NCBI GenBank assembly: GCA_947172415.1
Contig: OX359197.1
Coordinates: 3,658,001-3,722,000, forward strand
Length of the DNA: 64,000 nucleotides
Source: Chondrosia reniformis
Taxonomy: Eukaryota > Porifera > Demospongiae > Chondrillida > Chondrillidae
Direction of reading: 5' to 3'
Below the pieces are notes generated by a model. It did no database searches and was not told the DNA's origin. It saw only the letters and a program-made list of their open reading frames with translations. Positions 39,701 through 51,094 of this stretch are shown piece after piece; positions within the stretch are counted from its first letter, which is position 1; each line of letters begins with the position of its first letter. Made by a program: the position numbers and the translations under genes.

Positions 39701-41724
39701 CTAGAAGATATAACTAGTACATAGGACTAATATATAGAACTAGTATATACAACTAGTATATCTAACTAGTACATACAACTAGTACATACAACTAGTCCCT
39801 ACAACTAGTAACTACAATTAGTAAATATAACTAGAATATATATTTAGTACATATAACTACATAAAACTAGTTCATACAACTAGTATATACAAGTAGTAAA
39901 TACAGTTTGTTACTAGTACATTCAACTAGTACATAAAGCTATTATATACAAATAGTACATATAACTACTGCATACAACTAGTTACTACTACATCCAACTA
40001 GTACATACAACTAGAATATACAAAGAGTGCATTCAATTAGTACGTACAACTATTACTATAACTAGTACATACAACTAGTACATATAACATGTACATACAA
40101 CTAGTACTTACAAGTAGTATATACAACTAGTTACTAGTAAATTCAACTTTTACATACAAGTATAATAAACAATTAGTACATACAACTAGTACATACAGCT
40201 AGTACATACAATGAGTACATATAACTAGTACATACAACTAGTTACTACTACACACAAATAGAACATACAACTACTCCATACAACTAGTACTAACAACTAG
40301 TACAATAAGTATTACATAGAACTAGTTCATATGCCAGTACATATAACTTGTATATACAACTAGTACATACAACTAATACATACAACTAGGGCATACAAAT
40401 AGTACACACAGATGGCTAATAGTACATACAAATAGTACATACAACTAGTACATGCAACTAATACATCTAACTAGTACATACAACTAGTACATTCAAGTAG
40501 CAAAAACAGATTGTTACTACTACATACAACTACTTCATACACCTAGTAAATACCACTAGTACATATAACTAGTCCATTCAACTAGTTACTAGTACATACA
40601 ACTAATACATTCAACTAGAAACTACAACTAGTACATAGAAATAGTGCATAGAAATGGTATATACAACTAGTGTATACAACTAGTAAATACCACTAGTACA
40701 TATAACTAGTCCATTCAACTAGTTAGTAGTACATGCAACTACTATCTACAACTAGGACATGTAACTAACTAGTACATACAACTAGTACATAAAACTAGTA
40801 TATCTAACTGGTACATACAACTAGTTACTATTATAAACAACTAGTAGATACAACTAGTATATCTAACTAGTACATACAACTAGGTACTAGTACATACAAC
40901 TAGTACATACAACAACTAGCTCTTACAACTAGTACATATAACTAGTACATACAATTAATACATACAACTAGTTACTAGTACATACAACTAGTACATACAA
41001 CTAGTAACTACAACTAGTAAATATAAGTAGTACATAGAACTGGTACATATAACTAGTATATATAACTTGCTCTTACAACTTGTACATACAATTAGTACAT
41101 ACAAGAATTAAATACAGATTGTTACTAGTAGTACATACAGCTAGTATATCTAACTATTATATACAACTAGTTACTAGTTCATACAACTAGTACATACGAC
41201 TAGTTCCTACAACTAGTACACACAACGAGTACTTACAACTAACACATACAACTGGTTACTAGTATATACATACAACTACTAAATGCAACTAGTGCATACA
41301 ACTAGTTCTATAAGTAGTATTTAGAACTAGTACATATAACCAGTACAAATACCTTGCAAAGACAACTTGTACATACAAATAGTACATACAATTAGTAAAT
41401 ACAGATTGTTACTAGTAGTACATACAACTAGAGAATACAGCTAGTACATAGAACTAGTACACATACAACTAGGACATAAAATTAGTACATAAAACTAGTA
41501 CATATACTTAGTACACACAACAATTACACACAACTACTACATACAACTAGTACATATAACTACATACAACTAGTATATTCAACTAGTAAATTCAGATTGT
41601 TACTAATACACACAATTAATACATACAACTAGTACATTAGTGCATATAACTAGCACATACAACTACTAACTAGAACATATATACAACTAGTACATACAAC
41701 TAGTACATAAACCTAGTACACAGA
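36706..41724 (+). repeat. 13-bp satellite block
   Basis: About 5 kb of ACTAGTACATACA satellite with recurrent AAATACAGATTGTTACTAGT variant blocks. A short hairpin with 14-bp arms lies at 36777-36817. No gene is seen. Confidence 0.92.
36777..36817. repeat. 14-bp perfect inverted repeat in satellite
   Basis: ACATATGCAACCAG (36777-36790) and its exact complement CTGGTTGCATATGT (36804-36817) flank a 13-bp loop. It is probably a local inversion or palindrome formed from satellite monomers. No function is evident. Confidence 0.7.
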
Positions 41725-41855
41725 TCTAGAATGGAATCTTCTAAATGCGCCGAACTTATCTTTGTAAAGGTTTATCTTGCGACTTTGGGAGTGTCTAGAA
41801 ACAAAGTTTTGTGGACTTTTTCTTTCTGCAAATGAATCTTTACAAAGATACATAG
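41725..41855. mobile_element. short Penelope-like terminal fragment
   Basis: A non-satellite island with CGCCGAACTTATCTTTG, corresponding to CGTCGAACTTATCTTTG at the left end of the Penelope-like element near 50767. It also shares the order of GCGACTTT and TTTCTTTC blocks. TATCTTTGTAAAG (41757-41769) and CTTTACAAAGATA (41838-41850) are perfect inverted repeats. They occupy the same position as the outer ends of the 320-bp arms at 50775 and 53661. It is read as a diverged miniature or deletion derivative; no coding remains. Confidence 0.5.
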
Positions 41856-43071
41856 ATCTAGTACATATAACTACTACATATATCTATACATTAGTACATA
41901 AATCTAGTACAAACAACTTGTACATACGACCAGTAACTACAACTAGTATATGTAACTAGTACATACAGAAATTCACACCACTAGTATATACAAGTAGTAC
42001 ATATAACTACAAACAACTAGTTAATACAACTAGTACATGCAAGTACTTACTAGTACATACAACTAGTACATACAACTAGTACATATAACTAGTACATGGC
42101 CACCACTAAATACAGATTGATACTAGAATATACAATTAGTACGTACAATAATACAAAGAGTTAGTAAATACAGATTGTTACTAGTACTTTCATCTAGTAC
42201 ATACAATTAGTACATACACCTAGTACATACAACTAGTACATACAACTAGTACATATAACTAGTATATGCAATTACTTACTAGTACATACAACTAGTACAT
42301 AGAACTAATACTTATAACTAGTCCATACAACAATTACACACAACTAGTACATACAACTAGTAAATATAACTGCTTACAACTAGTATATACAACTAATAAA
42401 TACAGATAGTTGCTAGTACATACATTTAGTTTATACAATTACTTCATACAACTAGTACGTATAACTAACACATGCAACTAGAAAATACAGATTGTTACTA
42501 GTACATACAATTAGTGCATACAACTAGTAACTACAACTAGTAAATATAATTAGTACATACACAAATTTCGCACAACTAGTACAAACAAGTAGTACATAAA
42601 ACTACATAAAACTAGTTCAAACAACTAGTACATATAACTAGTAAGCACAATTAGTACATACAGCTAGTACATGTAACTAGTACATACAACTACTAAATAG
42701 AACTTATAAAGAACTAGTACTTTCAACTAGTACATAAAACAAGTACACAGAACTAGTACATAGAACTAGTTCATTTATCTAGTTACTAGCACGTACAACT
42801 AGTACATACAACTAGTAACTACAACTAGTATATATAACTAGTACATACACAAATTTCGCACAACTAGTGCACACATGTAGTACATATAACTACATACAGC
42901 TAGTTCAAACAATTAGTTCATACAACTAGTAACTAGTACATACACAAATTTCGCACAACTAGTACAAACAAGTAGTAAATAAAACTACATAAAACTAGTT
43001 CAAACAACTAGTACATAGAACTAGTAAATACAATTAGTACATACAGCTAGTACATAAACTAGTAAATATAA
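41856..43071 (+). repeat. 13-bp satellite block
   Basis: ACTAGTACATACA satellite; nothing else is visible. Confidence 0.92.
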
Positions 43072-44317
43072 CTACGCTAGTGGAACATGTCCATACTTCC
43101 AGAAAGTTTCGATAAAAGTCGCTAACTAACACTTTTTTTAATTTATTCTATTTTACTTTAGAAACATCGTATCACTAAACAAGTTATATAGAATTGAAGC
43201 GCTATTCTTTCTTAATATCTTGGCTACAAGAGCGTCACGATTGCAGGCTTAAAGGAGAACGTAAGCGGCCGTAAGTGATAGGTGCCAAATCCCCAAAAAT
43301 GTTTTATTAGATAGTGGAAAATACGAATATAGAATAAATGGTGACACCAATCTATGAAGGATAATGATATCTAAGGATGGTATGTATACTCCTTTTAAAT
43401 TCCCTTTAGTTTTTGAATTATAATTGAAAACCTATTTTCGTACCTTTATCAGGCGCCTCTAGTACTTAATATCTCAGTTAATCAAGGGAATATTCCAGGA
43501 GTATACATACAACGTTTAGGCTGTTACTTACTGAAGAGATTGATGTCAAAAAATGGTTAGATATACAATTCTCCACTGTCTAATAATCGGTTCGTTTTCC
43601 ATTTGTCTCTTCTCCTTCGAGTAATGGTATTGTCACGTGATTGTCAGCCAAAATTAGTAGTATAGCTGAGCCATCATAAAATGACGTCTTATGACGTTTA
43701 ACAGGCACCCAAATATTTGGTACAACATTAGACTTCCGAAGTTTAAATGTCAAGTAAGGCATCTCGGTAGCGATACAGTTTCTTTGATTGGAGTTTTTTG
43801 CTGTTGTAAGAGGTAAGTGGAAACAGTAAGCATAATGCATGTCTACTAATATCTACGTTATTATCAATGGCGAAAATGTATGAGCAATTAACGAAGTATA
43901 ATCAAAAGAAAATAGAACGTTTCGGTCACGTAAGCCTTAATTCCTCAGCTATTATAATACGTTAATAATAGCTGAGGAATTAAGGCTTATGTGACAGAAA
44001 TGTTCTATTCTTTTTTGATTATTAACGTAGTATAATCAAAAGAAAAATAGAACGTTTCGGTCACGTAGGCCTTTTTTGGCCTTCCTCCGTCGTTGGCCTT
44101 CCTCCACTATACTATATAATTTGCTCATAAGTTTTCACAATTGATAATTTAACATGGTAACGACTAGTGATGGCTCGTGACGTTTCAGTGGCTGGTGCTT
44201 CGGTTCATGCGCAGGTCACATGCTAGAGACACTTCCGCCTAGAATGTGACACCTCTGAAAGCACTAATAAGACGATTTACAAAATGGGAAATTTGTGGAC
44301 ATGTTACACATGCGTAG
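43072..44317 (-). mobile_element. repeat B, copy 1, with 22-bp terminal inverted repeats
   Basis: A 1.25-kb element. The left end CTACGCTAGTGGAACATGTC (two more bases in common) and the complement of the right end agree at 19 of 22 positions. Positions from about 43300 to 44312 match 55337-56235 in inverted orientation. Internally, GTATGTATACTCC and its complement form a spaced inverted pair (43382 and 43497). A palindrome with arms of about 65 bp lies at 43893-44028. The minus-strand frame 43840-43580 (86 codons) has a relative in copy 2. There, several aligned residues differ and stops intervene, so I see no sign of selection for a protein. It is probably a non-autonomous DNA transposon or a composite element. 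Confidence 0.65.
43893..44028. repeat. palindrome with paired hammerhead-like cores
   Basis: Arms of about 62-65 bp around a 7-bp centre within repeat B copy 1. Each arm carries AGCTGAGGAATTAAGGCTTA followed shortly by GAAACGTTCTATT (minus strand) or the decayed GAAATGTTCTATT (plus strand). AATAG before CTGAGGA can pair with CTATT after GTT, as stem I of a type I hammerhead would. The intervening stem II is poor. A third partial copy follows at about 44032-44070. Copy 2 of repeat B lacks this palindrome. Confidence 0.55.
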
Positions 44318-44710
44318 TACATACAATTACTTACTAGTACATACAACTAGTTCATACAACTACTTACTAGTACATACAACTAGTACATAAAATTATTTCA
44401 TACAACTAGTACATATAACTAGTACATACAACAATTACACACACCTAGTACATAAAACTAGTGCATATAACTACATACAACTAGTACATACTAGTACATA
44501 CAATTAGTAAATACATATTGTTACTATTACTTACACCTATTCCATACAACTAGTGCATACATCTAGTACGTACATACATCTAGTACCAATAACTAGTACA
44601 TACAACTATAACATACAACTAGTGCATAGAACTAGTATATACAGCTAGTACATAAAATTAGCACATATAACTACTACATACAACTACTTACTAGTACATA
44701 CAACTAGTAC
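44318..44710 (+). repeat. 13-bp satellite block
   Basis: Short ACTAGTACATACA segment between repeat B and the LINE relic. Confidence 0.9.
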
Positions 44711-46072
44711 TTGGCGAAACCTAACACTAAACTTTTGTATGGCTTCCTAGTTTCCCACTCCTTAATTCAACCTATCTCCCAGCCTACAAGTATCTCTGAA
44801 TCTTCCAATTCTTTCATTGACCTCTTCCTTACCACGCCCGATGTCCCAATCTCCAAATCAATGGTACTTGACTGTGTTATCTCCAATCATCTTCCTATCC
44901 TTCTAGATCTTGCCCTTCCTGTCACTAAACCTGCTCGATGTTCAATCATTTAAGCATTTCTCTGAAGCTGATTTTGTTGATGATCTCTGGTCTGTCCTAT
45001 GGTGCATTGCTGAGTTATTTGATGATGTTGACGACAAAATGAGTGTTTTCAACACACTCTTCCAAGAGGTCCTTGAAGTCCATACCCCAATCAAGTCTGT
45101 TCGAGTAAAGAAGAATACCGCTCCGTGGATCTCTAAACCCATCCGAGATGACATGGACAAGCGAAACAGACTCCTCAAACTCCATCGTCGGAATCCATCT
45201 GAAAACAAAGTGCATGCTGATCCACTCCTCACGGAAGAAGGTTGATGGTAACTTGGAGCTTAGTGTTGAAGGTCAACCCATTGAACTGGTTCGGGTATTC
45301 AAGTTTCTTGGTGTGCTCCTAAATGATGCTTTGACCTGGAGTGATCACATTGCCCACATCTGTGCTAAAGCTTCACGTAGCTTGAACTTGCTTCGGCGTC
45401 TCTCATGGTTTCTTCCTAAATGTCTTCTTTTCCTATACTTCAAGTCCTACGTCCTTCTGACACTCGACTATTGTGATGTTGTATGGTCCTGCTGTACCTT
45501 TGAAGAAGCTAAACGCCTAGAAACTCGTTTCAACTTTGGTTGTCGTCACATTCTTCATAAGCCTCGCCTCTACTCTGCCTCCTCGGCCAGACAGGAACTA
45601 GGTTTAACCTCTTTAAACGACAGAAGAAAACTCCACATGTGTACAATGTACAAGTGCTTAAACTCCTTATCTCCACCATACCTGTCACATCTTCTCCACA
45701 CTCCATCAACCCACCAAACCACACTTGCATCCTCTACAAAACAGCTCAATCTCCCTATGACACGTTCCAGCTTTGGACAAAAAGCTTTCAGCTTTGCTGG
45801 TGCTTCAACATGGCGATCCCTCCCAGACTGCATTCGAACGTGTAATGACTACTCCCTATTCTGTCAACTGTGCAGTGGATGAACATATTTCTATTTTGTT
45901 TGAATATCTCACATGAATTTATTATTTCTTTACTTGAATCATATGACTGACAATCCTTTATATATATATTATTTAATTTTCTTTTTTCTGAATTTTGTGG
46001 GTGCCTTCAGAATAGCCTTTGGCTAGTGGCTTTCCCAATTTAATAAGATTACTAAACCAAACTAAACCAAGT
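44711..46072 (+). pseudogene. LINE relic with endonuclease tail joined to RT C-terminus
   Basis: Plus-strand non-LTR retrotransposon. The 5' part (44711-44945) matches the end of an APE-type endonuclease: a FIDLFLTTPD segment and SNHLPILLDL, the usual SDH motif region with Asp changed to Asn. After a frameshift near 44940, the linker before RT is readable to about 45200, including TAPWISKPIRDDM. The frame then jumps to KTKCMLIHSS and FKFLGVLLND, which in this family lie beyond the RT catalytic core. The YADD and other RT motifs are absent, so the core was removed by an internal deletion near 45200. The C-terminal LINE region runs to 45882. The 3' end is a short tail of AAACC/ACTAAACCA units (46050-46070). 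The 5' end is truncated without a start codon. Arrangement suggests the Jockey/CR1/L2 group. Confidence 0.85.
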
Positions 46073-49000
46073 ACATACAACTACTTACTAGGACATACAA
46101 CTAGTACATAAAATTATTACATACAACAAGTACATATAACTAGTACATTCAACAATTACACACAACTAGTACATAAAACTAATACATATAACTACATACA
46201 ACTAGTACATACAATTAATAAATACAGATTGTTACTAGTACATACACCTAGTACATACAACCAGCACAAACAATTAGTAAATAAAACTAGTACATGCAAA
46301 CTAAATACAGATTGATACTAGAACATATACCTAGTTGAAAGAGCTATTAAATACATATTGTAACTAGTACCTACAACTAGTACAAACAACTAGTAAATAC
46401 AATTAGTACAATTAACTAGTACATACAACTAGTACATACAACTATTACATACAACTAGTACATAGAACTAGTACATATATCTAGTCACTAGAACATACAA
46501 GTAGTACATATAAATACATACAACTAGTTCAAACAACTGGTACATAAAACTAGTAAATACAACTAGTACTTAGAGCTAGTACATACAACTAGTACATATA
46601 ACTAGTACATACAACTACTAACTAGAACATATATACAACTTTTACATTCAACAAGTATATATAACTAGTACATACAACTAGTACAAACAACTATTACATG
46701 CTACTAGAATATATAAGTAGTACATATAACTAGTACATATATCTAGTTACTAGTACATACAACTAGTATATAAAACTAGAAACTTCAACTAGTATATATA
46801 ACTAGTACATAAAAAATTACTCACAACTAGAACAAATCAGGAGTCCATATAACTACATACAACTTTACATACAATTAGTACATATAAATAGTTCATAAAA
46901 CAATTGCACACAACTAGTACATAAAACAAGTACATATAACTACATGCAACTAGTACATACAATTAGTAAATACAGATTATTACTAGTACATACACCTAGT
47001 ACATACAACAAATATATACAATTAGTATGTATAGCTAGTACCATGCAACTATTAAATACAGTTTGTTACTAGTACATACAATTATTATATACAACTAGTA
47101 CATACAACTGGTACATCCAGCTAGTATATACAACTAGTACATACCACTAGTACATACAACTATTTCATACAACTAGTACATAACACTAGTAACTGCAAGT
47201 AGTATATGAAACTAGTACATACAAAAATTACATCCAACTAGTACAAACCACTAGTACATATAACTATATACAAGTAGTTCAAACAATTACTACTTACGAC
47301 TAGTACATACAACTAGAACATACAACTACTTACTAGTACATACAACTAGTACATATAATTATTACCTACAAATAGTACATATAACTAGTACATACAAATA
47401 GTACATACAACATTTACACGCTACTAGTACATACAAATAGTACAAACAACTAGTACATACTACTTATACATGCAACTTCTAAATACAGATTGATACTAGA
47501 ACATGTAACTAATACAAAGAGCTAGTAAATACATATTGTTACTAGTACTTACACCTAGTGCATACACCTAGTACCTACAACTAGTGCATTCAACTAGTAC
47601 ATACAACAAGTACATATAAATAGTACATATAACTGCTACATACAACTATTACACACAACTAGTAACTACAACTAGTATATATAACTAGTACATACAAAAA
47701 TTACACACAACTAGTACAAACCAGTAGTGCATATAACTACATACAACTATTTCAAACAACTACTGCTTACGACTAGTACATACAACTACTACATACACCT
47801 AGTATATAAAATTAGTACATACAACTAATACATACCACTAGTACATACAACTACTTACTAGTACATACAACTACTTACTAGTACACACAACTACTACATA
47901 CAACTAGTACATATAATTAGTACATGTAACTAGTACATATAACTAGTACATACAACAATTACCTACAATTAGTACAAACAACTAGTATATATAACTACAC
48001 ACAACTAATATATACAATTTGCAAATACAAATTGTTACTAGTGCATACACCTAGTACCTACAACTTGTACAAACAACTAGTACATATAACTAGTACATGC
48101 AACTACTAAATACAGTTTCACACTAGAACATACAACTAGTACAAAGAGCTTATAAATACATATTGTTACTAGTAGTTACACCTAGTACATACAAATAGTA
48201 TATACAATTGCTTACTAGTACATACAACTTGTACATACAATTAGTACATACCACTTTTACAAATAACTACAGTTTGTTACTAGTGCATACAATTAGGACC
48301 TACAACTAGAACATTCAGCTGGTACATACAATTAGTACATATAACTAGTACATAAAACTACTAACTAGAACATATATACAACTTGTAAATACAACTAGTA
48401 CATACAACAAGTCCAAACAACTATTTCATACATCTAATACATACACCTATTACATAAAACCAGTACATAAAACTAGTACATAAAACTAGTACATATATCT
48501 AGTTACTAGGTCATACAACTAGTATATACAACTAGTACATACAATAGTAACTACAACTATTAAATATAACTAGTCCATTCAAACTTTTTACACAACTTGT
48601 ACATACAAGCAGTACATATAACTACATACAACTAGTTCGAACAATTAGTTCATAAAACTAGTAAATACAGATTGTTACTAGAACATACAGCTAGTAAATA
48701 CAAATAGTACATGCATCTTTATACTTACTAGTACATACAACTAGTATATATAACTACATACAACAAGTACATACAATTAGTACATTCAACTACTAAATAC
48801 AGATTGTTAATAGTATACACACCTAAAACATACCACTAGTACATACAACTAGTGACTATAACTAGTAAATATAACTATATAGTACATACAAAAATTACAG
48901 ACAACTAGTACATACAAGTAGTACATGTAACTACACACAACTAATTGAAACAACTAGTACATAAAACTAGTACATACAAATAGTACATACAGCTAGTGCA

Positions 49001-49335
49001 TAAAACTAGTAAATACAACTAGTACATACAAATAGGACATATAACTAGTACATATAACAATTACACACAACTAGTCCATTCTACTAGTACATATATATAA
49101 CTACATACAACTAGTTCCTAGTACTAGTACCTACAACTAGTTAATCCTGATTGTTACAAGAACTTACACCTAGTAAATACAACGAATACATGCAACTCTA
49201 TACTTACTAGTACATACAACTAATACATACACTTAGTACATACAACGAGTAAATACAACTAGTAGTAACAAAAATTACACACAACTAGTATATACAACTA
49301 GTACATATAACTACATACAACTAGTACATACAACT
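46073..49335 (+). repeat. 13-bp satellite block
   Basis: ACTAGTACATACA satellite with the recurring GATTGTTACTAGTACATACA variant. No gene or transposon is visible. Confidence 0.92.
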
Positions 49336-50116
49336 AGAGAACAATAAAAATTTTCTACAAAAATAGTGAAGATGTAGGGATGGCACAAAAAGCATAGAAA
49401 CAAGAAAGGGATGTTACACAGTGAAGCATTAGCTATATATGCACGAATCATACAACACCCTTGCTTGTAGGATTCATGCATAGCTAATGCTTCACTGTGT
49501 AACATCCCTTTCTTGTTTCTATGCTTTTTGTGCCATCCCTACATCTTCACTATTTTTGTAGAAAATTTTTATTGTTCTCTAGTTTCTGTACTTTTTATGG
49601 AGCATAAGCTAGGAATTCGTTGTATTTTAAACCACTTTGGTTTTGCAATCTTCGACTGATTATGACGTCATTAAAATGGCGAATTTATTGAGGTCTTGAC
49701 TCTTGAGCCATGAAAACTGTCATACTCAATAATAGCGTTATCGCTCTCGCTTCTACAAAAGAATACAGCTCGGAAAATTTAGAGTAATTTCGATTAAGAA
49801 GTAGTCCGAAGGCTTATTTCGTTTTTTAGTTACAGCGGGCGAAGAAGATGAAGAAGATGAAGAAGAAGATGAAGAAGAAGATGAAGAAGAAGAAAACGAA
49901 AATGGGAGATTTCAAAGTTCGTTCGTTTGCCAACGATACACGGTCGCTTGCCTTCAAGGCCAATTTATAGCATGTTTGTTCTATATTCAACTCTACATAG
50001 TCTCGTTTTGGCGATTTTCAGCCTATTTCAGAATTTCGCTCCTATACCAATGTATGGGGAAAACGAAACAACCCGTACCATCCCTACATAGAGAGTACTA
50101 CCGTACTCTCTGATTA
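49336..50116 (+). mobile_element. repeat A, copy 2, with 114-bp hairpin arms
   Basis: Starts AGAGAACAATAAAAATTTTC. The segment 49336-49449 is nearly the perfect complement of 49467-49580, with a loop of about 20 bp, so one strand could fold into a very long hairpin. Both arms contain TAGTGAAGATGTAGGGATGG and GTTACACAGTGAAGCATTAG on opposite strands. The tail matches repeat A copy 1 but has an extra segment of about 80 bp near 49754-49833. It ends in the hairpin AGAGAGTACTACCGTACTCTCT. The tail includes a longer GAA/GAT run (49838-49895). No protein frame explains it. The element type is unknown; a foldback or MITE is plausible. Confidence 0.8.
49838..49895 (+). repeat. GAA/GAT trinucleotide microsatellite
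   Basis: Longer equivalent of the run in repeat A copy 1. Confidence 0.85.
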
Positions 50117-50740
50117 GTACATTCAACTAGTAAATTCAGATTGTTACTAGAACATACACCTAGTACATGCAACTTTATACTTACTAGTACATACAACTAA
50201 TGCATACACTTAGTACATACAACGAGTAAATACAACTAGTAGTTACAAAAATTACACACAATTAGTACATACAACTAGTACATATAACTACATACAACAA
50301 ATACATACAATTAGTACATACAACTAGTACATATAACTTGTGGTTACAACAATTACACACAACTAGTACATACAAATGGTACTTATACCTACATACAACT
50401 AGTACATACAATTAGCACATTCAACTAGTAAATTCAGATTGTTACTAGTATATACACCTAGTACATACATCTAGTACATACAACTAGTAACTATAACTAG
50501 TAAATATATCTAATACATACAAAAATTACAGACAACTAGTACATACAAGTAGTACATATAACTACATACAACTAGTTCAAACAACTAGTACATAAAACTA
50601 GTACATACAACCAGTACATAGAGCTAGGACATAAAACTAGTAAATACAACTAGTACATACAACTAGGACATAAAACTAGTACATATAACAATTACACTCA
50701 ACTAGTCCATTCTGCTAGTACATATAACTACATACAACTA
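50117..50740 (+). repeat. 13-bp satellite block
   Basis: ACTAGTACATACA satellite up to the left end of the Penelope-like element. Several ATTACACACAACTAGTACAT variants occur; nothing else is visible. Confidence 0.9.
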
Positions 50741-50774
50741 ATAGAATAAGGATTCCTTATAACTGCGTCGAACT

Positions 50775-51094
50775 TATCTTTGGGATGGTACATCCTTCGA
50801 CTTTTGAGCGTTTAAAAACGCAGTTGGTTTCTTTCAATTCTTGGTCAAACGTTTCGACCCTGGGGGTCTTCCTCAGTGACTGATGGTTGAGTGGAAGAAT
50901 TGCCTCTATTTATAGAGGATTTTTCCCGCCATTTCCACTTCCTGTCATGTGACCCTCAGCAGAATGAGAAAAACAGGAAGTATGAATATTAAATCGTCTC
51001 CAGGCTTGATGTAACACAATGCCTTGATCTAAATTCATTCTCACCTGACTCTTCTGGATCCTGATGGCTTCTTTGACCCTTCTCCTTTGCCAGT
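50775..51094 (-). repeat. Penelope-like terminal arm, left (element 3' end)
   Basis: One of two 320-bp inverted arms. It includes the stop codon and the last ~62 codons of the polymerase, the CCTCTATTTATAGAGG hairpin (about 50903-50918) and the minus-strand hammerhead-like core. Confidence 0.88.
50841..50890 (-). ncRNA. hammerhead-ribozyme-like core, Penelope-like left arm
   Basis: On the minus strand: GTCA, then CTGAGGA, a GACCC/GGGTC stem II with a three-base loop, then GAAACGTT and TGAC. GTCA and TGAC can form stem I. ACGT is self-complementary, so stem III would be minimal or formed between two molecules. Penelope-like elements are known to carry such minimal hammerheads. Cleavage is unproven here; GTT is a less common cleavage triplet. 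Confidence 0.55.

Noticed and set aside
44942-45845. Minus-strand and alternate-frame open reading frames over the LINE
   Set aside because: Shadows of the LINE-coding frames; no domain similarity of their own.
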